64,000 nt of DNA from Saussurea involucrata (taxonomy: Eukaryota; Streptophyta; Magnoliopsida; Asterales; Asteraceae), in assembly GCA_033807775.1 (NCBI GenBank), contig CM066313.1:64650484-64714483 (forward strand). The letters are read 5' to 3'. The notes under the pieces were generated by a model, which saw nothing but the letters and a program-made list of their open reading frames with translations, ran no database searches and was not told the DNA's origin. How positions within the stretch are numbered: position 1 is the stretch's first letter; each line of letters starts with the position of its first letter. Of the stretch, positions 12,447 to 23,005 are shown in pieces. The position numbers were made by a program, and so were the translations under genes.

Positions 12447-14831
12447 TGTAAAGCCCGTATCCCGGTATGTAGTTTATTAGTATTAATTCTTTTCTTTTAA
12501 GTTTGATTTAATGTGGCTTCCATTAACGGGGTTAGTCGAGTTGGACCTAATCGTTAAAAATGTCGAAACTTTTGGTTATTTGCGAGAAGGATGTAGTTGA
12601 GGGGCTAAAAGTGTTAAAGGGCCAAAACACTTCATTGGTTTCGGCCCATGCAAGCTAGAACCGAACCCATTGCATTTTAATTGTTTTGTTGATTGTATCG
12701 TGGCTTAGGAGAAAAGGGGGAGAAGTAAGAATAGAAGGAAAACAAAAAAAATCCCTACGACTCATTATTGGTTTTGGTCTATGTCTGTTGTAGCGTGAGG
12801 AGCAAACATAGAAGAGAAAACCTACGGCTCTTCTTCCCTTCCCTTTCTTTGTCGCCGACCGTGAGTTAGAGAGAGAGAATCGCCGGAGTAAGAGAAGAGA
12901 GAGTTGCCGGAGAGAGAGGGAGATAGTTCGCCGAAAAGAGGGGAGAATCGTCGCCGTTTATGCCGGAAAAGGGGGAGGAGAAGTCACGTCGAGGTAATCC
13001 TGTGTTCCCGTTCTTTTTCGTTGTGTTTTCGTTGTCGGAACGCCGTAAACCGCCACCACCGCCGCCGCAGCCACGGCTGCCGGTGGTGGGGCTGCCGCTG
13101 CACGCCGCCGTGGTGGCGGCAGAGGGGTGGGTACAGGTGTGTGCAGGTGCGGGTGTGTGCGGGGGAGTGGTTGCGGGAGTATCGGAATGGGCGATGTTGG
13201 GAGGTTCCGTCGGAAGGTGTTACCGTAACCATCGTCGCCGCCGCCAACCATCACCGATGCCGGAGACGGAAGTGGGTGGTGCTCGGTGGTTGTCCAGCGT
13301 AGTACAGCCCTTTCCAGTAAGCTTGTAGGCTGTTCGGGTCTGTTTTGGTTAAGCTATGTCTTAATGGGTTTATAAACAATAGTTATCATTTTATGTGAAA
13401 ACGTTTGTCTGCCACTGTTTTGTGACGGCCATAAAATTTCCGCCGTAGCTCGGATTGAGGCGAATCCGGTGCCCACGGTTCACATTCTGTGCCGGGCACA
13501 CTTTTCGTGTTTTAGCGGAAGTCCGGTTCGGCCTCTAGCTAGGCGTAATTTGGCTGTTTATACAGCAGGTCCGGATGTGGCAGATCGCGTTCCGTTTTAA
13601 AAGTCACAGTTTCTGCCACTGTTTTGGGAAAGCCATAACTTCTGCTAGGAATGTCGTATTGGGATGAAACCAGTGCCAAAAGTTCTCATTCTGAGTCTAG
13701 TAAGTTTCTTATGTTTTGCGGAAAAACCAGTTCGGACCGTAGCTAGTGTCAAACTGCTGTTTTGTAACGAAAGGTGCTGTTTTTCGCTGTGCAGTTAACC
13801 AGTTTTGAAAAATCCATAATAAATTGCAGAAAATCGTTAGAGCGCGTGCGATACGTCCCTAGAAAGCTAAGACCCGGACCTAGCGGGTAGTTAATCTTAA
13901 TTGAGGATTTTCTGGGTTTAAGGAGGTCGAAACAGGTCCCGAACAGACCTGGTTTTCTAAGCCAAAAAGTCGTTTTAGCGACAGTTTAATCGTGCGTCAT
14001 GTTTTAGGGTCCGGGCCTCGTATTGATACGTTTTAACGTTCGTTTAGGTGTCGGGAAGTGATCTTGGATTTGTGGAGCTTGAATTATTGTTTGTGAGCTA
14101 GGCGCGCTTACGAGGTGAGTTCTCTCACTATAACTAATGTCGGTTATTTTTACATTACGATTTGTACGTGTGTGGTAGTTTTAATTGTTTGTGATGCGGG
14201 ACTAAATAGTGGGGTGTCTAGTCGGACCCTTATTGTTATGACTACGCGGGTGGCGTAGGAGTTCGGTGGGGCCGAGGTTTATATACGCGAGTGGCGTAGT
14301 AACTCGGTGGGGCCGAGGTTTGTATACGCGGGTGGCGTAGTAACTCGGTGGGACCGAAGGTTGTATACGCGGGTGGCGTAGGAACTCGGGGGAGCCGGGT
14401 AATGCTTGCACGGTTATCGTGTGGTCGGGTGGACCAGCTTATGCCTTTGGGTGGGATGGTGTAGGTATGCATGTTTATGATTTGTTCGTAGACTTGTATG
14501 CTGTTTATGTGCAATTATCTGTTTAGAGGTGGTGTGGGAATAACTGTGTTATTTATGGTGTCTGAATTCACTAAGCTTCGTGCTTACCCTTTCCCAATAA
14601 ATTGTGGTTTCAGGTACGAGTGGCTCCAAGGCATGACGAGTACACACTGGCGCGTGAGAAGAGTTGATTACTTTTATGATTTTAATTTTAGACATTTATT
14701 CCGCTGTTTATTGTTCGTGAGAATATTAATTATGAGTTTGCAAATGAAATGATTGAATTATTAAATGAGTTTTTATTAATGAAATGTTACTTTAAAAATT
14801 TTAAATTCCTTGTAATTTTTGGGACGTTACA
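12447..14831 (+). repeat. 5' LTR of element A
   Basis: The LTR is 2,385 bp, from TGTAAAGCCCGTATCCC to GGGACGTTACA. It includes a GC-rich block (about 12840-13300) resembling a genic 5' leader, which produces small shadow ORFs on both strands, and four copies of a 41-bp repeat at 14243-14406. Confidence 0.93.
14243..14406 (+). repeat. 41-bp tandem repeat in element A 5' LTR (4 copies)
   Basis: Units begin TACGCGGGTGGCGTAG and carry a variable ACTCGGTGGGGCCGAGG core. The last copy is degraded. The same array is at 20619-20782 in the 3' LTR, and a diverged version is in the element B LTR near 28490-28620, so the array predates the split of A and B. Confidence 0.88.
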
Positions 14832-14834
14832 ACT

Positions 14835-14846
14835 TGGTATCAGAGC
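14835..14846 (+). promoter_or_regulatory. Primer-binding site of element A
   Basis: TGGTATCAGAGC lies three bases after the LTR end GTTACA. It is complementary to initiator tRNA-Met. Confidence 0.9.
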
Positions 14847-16080
14847 ACAGCTTGAGTGAATCAGACACATCTCGGTGTGTTTGGTCTCAAGTTGCGGCTA
14901 TGAAATTTCAATTTCTTTTACTAAAATCTTTTGAATGAAAGAAAAAGGAAAAACCCGTTTGGGAAACGGTGATGGAGGGCGCAGTGTATACAGTCAACCG
15001 AGGCTAAGTGGGAAGGTACAATACTTAGTGTATTTATTGCTTTCTAAATCCTTGGGTATGCATGTTGGATTGCCTATGTTGTTTACACTGTGCTGTATGA
15101 TGACTGCTTGCTAGTAGGAATCAATGCTAGTTATAGTAGGTTGTTAAGTGAAGGCCCTATAGGTTGTATGCAGTAAGAATCATATAGCCTTAAAATATTT
15201 GATTTGGTTCTATTGCGCAGCTCTTGTTTGAGTCCAACCGTTCTAGGATAGAATCTTGTATTCGAATGTCTATTTGATTCACGCTGCATGCGACTGGGTA
15301 TTCGCGAGGCAACTCATTATGGCTAATAGGGATTCCGTTGTAGCAAGGGTAGTGGGATGAGATGAAATTCCTAGTGAACTGGGAAAAGTGTTTACATATG
15401 AGTATGTATGCTAGATTGCTTTCTAGAACATAGGAGTATGTGTGCTAGATTGCTTGATGCTTATTACACTGTACCGCATATTTGTTGCTTGCTAATAGGA
15501 GTTTATGCTAGCCTTGGTAGATTGTTAAGTGAATGCACTATAGGTTGTATGCGGTAGGAACCGAATAGCCCTAGAATGTCAGATTTAGTTCTATTGCGCA
15601 GCTCTTGTTTGAGTCCAACCGTTGTAGGATAGAATCTTATATTCGAATGTCTATCTGGTTTCTACTGTATGCGACTGTGCGTTTACGAGGCGACTCGTCA
15701 GGGCTAGTGGGGATTTCGTCATAGCAAGGGTAGTGGAATTGGGTGGAATTCCTAGGGAGCTAGGAAGAGTGCGTACATATGCCGGTGCGGGCATATGTGT
15801 ATAGTTTTCGGCAAGGAACTACTTGGACACATCGGATGGAGCTCGGAACGAGTGATGATAGGTGTGGAAGGTAGTAGATGAGCTCCTACTATCGGAAACA
15901 CAGGATCAATGCTCGAGTCGGGGGATGTCACGAGGAATCCAAGGAGTTGAGTGTGAGCGTTGTTAGTGTGAGTTATTATGTGCTAATAACTTGTTGTAAT
16001 ATCTACCCAGAATAGCCATCACAAGGAGGAACGACTATAGTAAACCTCCTAGTACAGGTGTGTACTTGTTTTGCTTTGAT
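14847..16080 (+). other. Element A leader with a 381-bp tandem duplication
   Basis: This is non-coding leader sequence. A block containing GCGCAGCTCTTGTTTGAGTC occurs at about 15215 and again 381 bp later, and the flanking sequence aligns across both copies (about 15050-15415 and 15430-15790). Element B (reverse strand, near 34550-34600) has one copy only. The last part, about 15835-16050, matches the B leader up to its gag start. Confidence 0.8.
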
Positions 16081-17760
16081 GGGATGATCGTTGGGGTAGT
16101 GACGAAGGTTATAAATTAGTAGTCGTTGGAATAAAAGGATGATTCTAGTATTAATCACTTGGAGTGGCGATAAGGATGATGTTTGTTGCAGGCCAAGATG
16201 GACGATTGTGCTAGAATTATAGGCTTATAGAGCCGACTTTGATTTGAGGAAAAATCGTAGGGATTATTTGACGTAATTTCCCAACTTGCCTAAGAGGTTT
16301 AAATGTCCGGATGACGTTAGTGGATCGGAGAGATTTGGAGGAGTAGGAGTCGAGGCGTAGAATGCCGACTGAGTCATGCACAAAGTTGATTTTAAATAGA
16401 TTGCATTAACAAATTCTTGTGTTTCAAATCATTTTTATGGATGGTGTTTTGAAATTTTGGGAAATGTTCAGCACACACACAAGATTTTGAAATATGGTTT
16501 TGAAAGTGTATGAAATCGTTTTATCACGGGAGTGCAAACTTTGTTAGAATTTGTCTCATTTCTTTATTTTTCCAACGGTTCTTTCGGGTAAGGTGATATC
16601 CGTGTTTTGTGGTGTTTAAAATGTCGGGCAAGTGACTACGGCTTGTGACTTTAACATTGGAACTCCTCCACATATGTTAGAGTTGAGACGGAAAGTTACA
16701 TTCCACGATGTCTGTATAAAGCTATTGAGTGATTTCGTTAAATAAGTTTTGTTTTACGGCATGTTAAGTCGTGTGGGTTTAATTTCACGAGGTGCATATC
16801 TTATTTGTTTATGTGACCATTTGGAGAAATCTTGAAAATCAATTTAAAGAACCCCACCTTTTGAGATTTTATGAGGTTTTAGTCAATATTTTCAAATGAT
16901 GGAAACGGATTGGTTTTTATCTTTAAGTTTGAAACTTACACGAGACAGTTGTGTTTTAACAAAAATATATTTGTAAACCGTTTCATCGTTTTGTATGACT
17001 AGCCGACGCGCGTAAGATTTGTTAGTGAACCCTGTGCCACGACATTTTATGTTGAAAAAGAGGAATTTTGGGGTTAAATGTCGTGGAACTGATTTTGAAA
17101 TTATGTGCACACTTTTGTCGCACCCAGTGTAAGGTCGAGCGGTTACTTTAAATACATGTCATGAGTCAATTCATACTAGAACCGTGACGGTTCATTTTCA
17201 AAGAAATTATTTATTTCGCTTTACGTTTTGTGAGTAAACTAAGCTGCAATGAAATGATTTTCAACATGATTTTCATATGTGGGACGAGCGTGTCCATTTT
17301 TGCGTAACTACCGACTTGGTAATAGTAGTTTTATTGCTTACGGTCTCTTTGAAATGAAAAATCTTGACGTTGAAAATATTTTGTAAATGATTTTGTAAAC
17401 CATTTGGGAAGTGCGCTTATAAGTGTTATGTGTCATTTTGAAAATTTTTAAGGGTGTGAGTCCTTTTGGAAAACCCTTTTGTTTAAACAGTGTCGAGTTT
17501 GGGACTAATGTTGATTTTTGAGTATTGCTTGCTTAAACTTTATTTAAACGCGTTTTTGACCGACTTATGGGTCTAGCAAGCGTGGAGCATTTTGCTCGGT
17601 TTTGACTTTGAGATAGTCATGGGTCAATTGCACGATTTTTAATGGCTCGAAGTGGAGTTTTGTTGATGGGTTGTTTCGTTGCACAGTTTTGCACTTATTG
17701 CATGTTGAGTATTTACATGTTGGGTGAGTGAGTCTTTCCGGGATAGGCATGTTGTTACTA
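16081..17760 (+). other. Non-coding cassette of element A replacing gag-pol
   Basis: From here the homology to element B stops and the sequence instead matches the reverse complement of the left-edge element (about 940-1850). No ORF longer than about 70 codons makes sense in it. It is AT-rich with many short T-runs. I cannot assign a function. Confidence 0.65.
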
Positions 17761-17916
17761 GACTGTTTTGCATTGGATCCTTGGTCACGTTAGTCAGTCG
17801 TTGGTAATGGTCGGTTGGGTATCTCGGGGTGGGACTCCGGTATTCATGTGTTATGACCTTGACTTTCCAATAGGCACTGGGAGGATATAGCCTTGAGACG
17901 TACCTGGGAGGTAGAC

Positions 17917-18064
17917 TGTAAGATCCCACATTGGTTGGGGAGGGGAACAAATGTTGCCTTATAAGAGGAACTTGATACCTCCCCTATCAGACGCGTTTTA
18001 AATTCGTGAGTCTAGGTGTAGACAAAGCGGACAATATCTGGTACGGTTGACCTGGGATGTTACA
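17917..18064 (+). mobile_element. Solo LTR of a TRIM-type miniature retrotransposon
   Basis: This 148-bp unit starts TGTAAGATCCCACATTGG, ends GGGATGTTACA and is flanked by the perfect 5-bp TSD TAGAC (17912-17916 and 18065-18069). It has the internal words CAGACGCGTTTTAAA and GGACAATATCTG seen in widespread plant TRIM/Cassandra-like LTRs. I do not see the 5S rRNA-like segment that defines Cassandra proper. No internal domain or second LTR is present, so LTR-LTR recombination left a solo copy. Confidence 0.85.
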
Positions 18065-18069
18065 TAGAC

Positions 18070-18639
18070 GTTAAGGTGTATCTTGATACGGTGTAACTAG
18101 GTTTCCTAGAGCGAGCGTGGAAGATAAGTAGACGGTGGAAGATTGGGTATTCCACACGTGTTGTTAGTGTAGACCGAATAGTGTCGGTTAAGGGAATGGT
18201 GCCCTTTGTAATTAAGAGAATAAATGCGCAGTAACCTTTTTGAAGTAAGTAGTATATTTAGGTGTCGACCTTTGGGCTTGAGGCCAAACACCTTTAGTGT
18301 AATCGGAGATTCGTAGCCGATTTTAAAATAATTATGGTGATGGTAGTAGTAACCCTGAGATGCTTAAGTGTGATGAATGGTTATGGTGGAATAACCTTCG
18401 TGGGTGATTATAAGTTTACTGGTTTGATGATCTGTGTGAAATAAATTTGGGAGTCTACTAGAACTCGTGGAAGTTAATCGGCAGTAATGGTAGGAATGAT
18501 CGGATTTGAGTATCCTGTAGGGTATAGTGGTGAGCACCTTTAGAATGGATAGAGCTTGAAAGTTGAATCGGAATGTATGGAATATCTAAGGTTGGGGGAC
18601 AACCGAAGTCGCTTGGCTAGGAATGATTCCAATTGTTGG
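18070..18639 (+). other. Element A unassigned internal segment
   Basis: About 570 bp lie between the solo LTR and the pol remnant. No coding frame, repeat or homology within the window was recognised. Confidence 0.4.
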
Positions 18640-18806
18640 GGTGTTCTGCCGATCATAATCCCCGTGTCCTAGAAGGAGTACGTTAGTAAGAAAAGTATTC
18701 GAGAAGTTTTAGAAGGGGTTTCAAGTGGACTTGGGAACCTGAGATTGAGATGAGGGAGAACTATCCGGAGCTATTCGTAGGCAGAGACTTCGAGGATGAA
18801 GTCTAA
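18640..18806 (+). pseudogene. Element A pol remnant (chromodomain tail)
   Basis: The last codons read W-E-P-E-I-E-M-R-E-N-Y-P-E-L-F, ending E-D-E-V and a TAA at 18804-18806. This matches the C-terminus of the element B polyprotein almost exactly. Upstream the match continues less cleanly to about 18640, with a stop. It is the only coding trace in element A and suggests an internal deletion or replacement rather than independent origin. Confidence 0.8.
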
Positions 18807-18823
18807 TCCAAGTGGGGAAGAGT
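18807..18823 (+). promoter_or_regulatory. Polypurine tract of element A
   Basis: TCCAAGTGGGGAAGAGT lies directly before the 3' LTR. It is the expected plus-strand primer site. Confidence 0.75.
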
Positions 18824-21207
18824 TGTAAAGCCCGTATCCCGTTATGTAATTTATTAGTATTAATTCTTTTCTTTTAAGTTTGATTTAATGTGGCTTCCGT
18901 TAACGGGGTTAGTCGAGTTGGACCTAATCGTTAAAAATGTCGGAACTTTTGGTTATTTGCGAGAAGGATGTAGTTGAGGGGCTAAAAGTGTTAAAGGGCC
19001 AAAACACTTCATTGGTTTCGGCCCATGCAAGCTAGAACCGGACCCATTGCATTTTAATTGTTTTGTTGATTGTATCGTGGCTTAGGAGAAAAGGGGGAGA
19101 AGTAAGAATAGAAGGAAAACAAAAAAAAACCCTACGGCTCATTATTGGTTTTGGTCTATGTGTGTTGTAGCGTGAGGAGCAAACATAGAAGAGAAAACCT
19201 ACGGCTCTTCTTCCCTTCCCTTTCTTTGTCGTCGACCGTGAGTTAGAGAGAGAGAATCGCCGGAGTAAGAGAAGAGAGTCGCCGGAGAGAGAGGGAGATA
19301 GTTCGCCGAAAAGAGGGGAGAATCGTCGCCGTTTCTGCCGGAAAAGGGGGAGGAGAAGTCACGTCGAGGTAATCCCGTGTTCCCGTTCTTTTTCGTTGTG
19401 TTTTCGTTGTCGGAACGCCGTAAACCGCCACCACCACCGCCGCAGCCACGGCTGCCGGCGGTGGGGCTGCCGCTGCACGCCGCCGTGGTGGCGGCAGATG
19501 GGTGGGTGCAGGTGTGTGCAGGTGCGGGTGTGTGCGGGGGAGTGGTTGCGGGAGTATCGGAATGGGCGATGTTGGGAGGTTCCGTCGGAAGGTGTTACCG
19601 TAACCATCGTCGCCGCCGCCAACCATCACCGCTGCCGGAGACGGAAGTGGGTGGTGCTCGGTGGTTGTCCAGCGTAGTACAGCCCTTTCCAGTAAGCTTG
19701 TAGGCTGTTCGGGTCTGTTTGGGTTAAGCTATGTCTTAATGGGTTTATAAACAATAGTTATCATTTTATGTGAAAACGTTTGTCTGCCACTGTTTTGCGA
19801 CGGCCATAACTTTTCCGTCGTAGCTCGGATTGAGGCGAATCCGGTGCCTACGGTTCACATTCTGTGCCGGGCACACTTTTCGTGTTTTAGCGGAAGTCCG
19901 GTTCGGCCTCTAGCTAGGTGTAATTTGGCTGTTTATACAGCAGGTCCGGATGTGGCAGATCGCGTTCCGTTTTAAAAGTCACAGTTTCTGCCACTGTTTT
20001 GGGAAAGCTATAACTTCTGCTAGGAATGTCGGATTGGGATGAAACCAGTGCCAAAAGTTCCCATTCTGAGTCTAGTAAGTTTCTTATGTTTTGCGGAAAA
20101 ACCAGTTCGGAACGTAGCTAGTGTCAAACTGCTGTTTTGTAACGAAAGGTGCTGTTTTTCGCTGTGCAGTTAACCAGTTTTGTAAAATCCATAATAAATT
20201 GTAGAAAAATCGTTAGAGCGCGTGCGATACGTCCCTGGAAAGCTAAGACCCGGACCTAGCAGGTAGTTAATCTTAATTGAGGATTTTCTGGGTTTAAGGA
20301 GGTCGAAACAGGTCCCGAACAGACCTGGTTTTCTAAGCCAAAAAGTCGTTTTAGCGACAGTTTAATCGTGCGTCATGTTTTAGGGTCCGGGCCTCGTATT
20401 GATACGTTTTAACGTTCGTTTAGGTGTCGGGAAGTGATCTTGGATTTATGGAGCTTGAATTATTGTTTGTGAGCTAGGCGCGCTTACGAGGTGAGTTCTC
20501 TCACTATAACTAATGTCGGTTATTTTTACATTACGATTTGTACGTGTGTGGTAGTTTTAATTGTTTGTGATGCGGGACTAAATAGTGGGGTGTCTAGTCG
20601 GACCCTTATTGTTATGACTACGCGGGTGGCGTAGGAGTTCGGTGGGGCCGAGGTTTATATACGCGAGTGGCGTAGTAACTCGGTGGGGCCGAGGTTTGTA
20701 TACGCGGGTGGCGTAGTAACTCGGTGGGACCGAAGGTTGTATACGCGGGTGGCGTAGGAAGCCGGGGGAGCCGGGTAATGCTTGCACGGTTATCGTGTGG
20801 TCGGGTGGACCAGCTTATGCCTTTGGGTGGGATGGTGTAGGTATGCATGTTTATGATTTGTTCGTAGACTTGTATGCTGTTTATGTGCAATTATCTGTTT
20901 AGAGGTGGTGTGGGAATAACTGTGTTATTTATGGTGTCTGAATTCACTAAGCTTCGTGCTTACCCTTTCCCAATAAATTGTGGTTTCAGGTACGAGTGGC
21001 TCCAAGGCGTGACGAGTACACACTGGCGCGTGGGAAGAGTTGATTACTTTTATGATTTTAATTTTAGACATTTATTCCGCTGTTTATTGTTCGTGAGAAT
21101 ATTAATTATGAGTTTGCAAATGAAATGATTGAATTATTAAATGAGTTTTTATTAATGAAATGTTACTTTAAAAATTTTAAATTCCTTGTAATTTTTGGGA
21201 CGTTACA
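18824..21207 (+). repeat. 3' LTR of element A
   Basis: The LTR is 2,384 bp and collinear with 12447-14831. It carries the 41-bp repeats at 20619-20782. Scattered substitutions and a few one- to three-base indels separate the two LTRs. Confidence 0.93.
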
Positions 21208-21212
21208 CAAAG

Positions 21213-22993
21213 GATCTAAAATCAATGACCCTTTCTACCTTATATGGCACGATGCTGAATCATGAGCAATCGAGTCATCTTAAGAAGAATATTCTAAAAG
21301 ATTCCAAAAGCGCCCCTGTTGCTTTAATCTCAGAGTTACCTTCCACTCAGCGATCGACTATCACTGTCACTGAGTTGGAAACTAACTCTGAAAGATCATC
21401 AGACTCTGTTGTTTCAGATAATGATGAAACTCTGGCATTTCTGGCTAATAAGTTTAGGAGATTTGCTAGAAAGTGTAATTTCAAGAAGAACAAACCTCTT
21501 TCTATTACTGACAAGCCAAGATCATCAACCCCTGTTGATAAGGCTACTGCTACTTGCTATAACTGTGAAAAGATAGGACATTTTGCTAGCGAGTGCAGGT
21601 CAAAGAAAGTCTCTAGACCCTCAGCTTTTCCCAAGAAAAACTTTACTCACAGGACTAGAGATGAAAAATACAAAAAGCTGAAAGAAAGGTATTCAAAGCT
21701 GAAAACTTTTAAGAAGAAAGGCAAAGGCCTCATGGCTGACTATGATTGGGCTGCCTCTGACGAAGAAGAATCATCTGACTCTGAAGATGATGATGAAGCC
21801 AATCTATGTCTCATGGCCAAACTTGAAGATGAGGAAGACAACTCTGACATTCCCTCTACTTCAACCTCTGCTACTAAGGTATCACCTTCCTTCTTTACCA
21901 ATATTGCAAATATTGATGAAGCTGATAGTCTTCGAAAGATCGATCTCTTGACTAGAAGTTTATATGAAGCCATGAATGGCAAAACTGTAGTTGAAAATCA
22001 AAACCTTGATCTCGCTGAACAGCTTAAAAACTGTCACCTTCAAATAGAAAATCTTTCTAAAATTGAAGAAGATTTTAAAGATCAAGTTCACTTAAATCAG
22101 CTAGTCAAAATCGAGCGCGAAGAAGCTATCGCTCCATTAATAGCTGAAAAAGCTACTGTTGATGGATGGTATAATTCCTCAACAAAGATCACTGAGATAA
22201 TTAAGTCTCAGATTCCCATGAGTGATAAACGTGGTCTTGGCTACAAAGCTGATACTCTAGAACCAACCACTAACCGTTCCATGCTTAAATTTGGAATGTT
22301 CGTATCCTCTATCCCTGACACTTTCTCATCCCAGTGTTCCTCTTCTAAACCGCCTATCCCTGAGGAAATATCTACCTTAACTTCTAAAGGTAAAGAAAAA
22401 GTTATTTATCCAAAACCTACCTCAGTCTTTAAAAACAAAGGTAAAGGAATTGCTTTTAACCAAAATCCTCAGAAGGGTACCTCTGTACCAAAGCTGAATG
22501 CTTCTAAAGCTTCAGTGACTTATCCCTCTGATTCAAAGAATAAGATCTCTGGATTTATTCAGCGTGGATCTATTCAGTGATCTACTCCTAGAATCAAAGT
22601 GGAAATTATTGGTAAGAAATCCGAAGAACTGAATGTTCCTCTCATTTCAAAAGCCAATAGCTTACTTGGTGTGGTCCTTGTAATTCAAAATCAAAAGCTC
22701 AGCATGCAAATGGTCCTAGAACTACTTTTGGTTATAGGAAATGTTATCATTGTGGACTTACCAATCATATTGCTAGTAAGTGCACTACAGCCACCCAAGC
22801 TGAAAAGATAGCTAAGGTGAAGATCATTGCCCCCAAGGCAAAGAAGACCACTAAGGTTAAGAAATTAACCAAAGTGAAGACTGACAAAGCTGAATCTTCA
22901 AATGCTGCGAAGACTGTTGAACCTTCCACTTCCTCTTCTACCCCCACTAACAAGTGTGTACACATGGTTAAGTGGGTACCCAAGAAAAACTAA
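21213..22993 (+). pseudogene. SIRE gag, 3' part with two zinc knuckles
   Basis: The frame resumes directly after element A. The first CCHC knuckle (CYNCEKIGHFASEC, near 21555) is followed by an acidic stretch (near 21750-21850), a coiled-coil-like region and a TGA at 22578-22580. A frameshift near 22650 leads to a second knuckle (CYHCGLTNHIASKC, 22738-22785) and a Lys-rich tail ending KWVPKKN with TAA near 22991. Two knuckles and a long linker are typical of SIRE gag. The lesions make it non-functional. Confidence 0.85.
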
Positions 22994-23005
22994 TCTTCTT
23001 TTGTA

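Larger units (their letters stand above)
12447..21207 (+). mobile_element. Element A: non-autonomous chromovirus-type LTR retrotransposon
   Basis: Two 2.38-kb LTRs (12447-14831 and 18824-21207) are flanked by the TSD CAAAG (12442-12446 and 21208-21212). The internal 4 kb has an iMet primer-binding site, a leader homologous to that of element B, a non-coding cassette, a TRIM solo LTR, and only the last roughly 160 bp of a pol gene before the polypurine tract. LTR tips and leader show that it belongs to the same family as element B, which would be the kind of element supplying enzymes in trans. Visual LTR divergence is about 1-2%. Confidence 0.92.

Noticed and set aside
12904..13328. GC-rich ORFs on both strands in the element A 5' LTR (repeated at 19243-19703)
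   Set aside because: They overlap one another in several frames, track CCG/GGT-rich composition, lie wholly inside an LTR and carry frame-changing differences between the two LTR copies. Not treated as genes.
14202..14514. Minus-strand ORFs rich in Pro/Arg/His
   Set aside because: They are the translation of the 41-bp tandem repeat in the LTR.
17917..18064. Full Cassandra element with 5S rRNA-like LTR
   Set aside because: The shared Cassandra/TRIM-like words are present but the 5S-like segment and an internal domain are not visible, so only a TRIM-type solo LTR is claimed.
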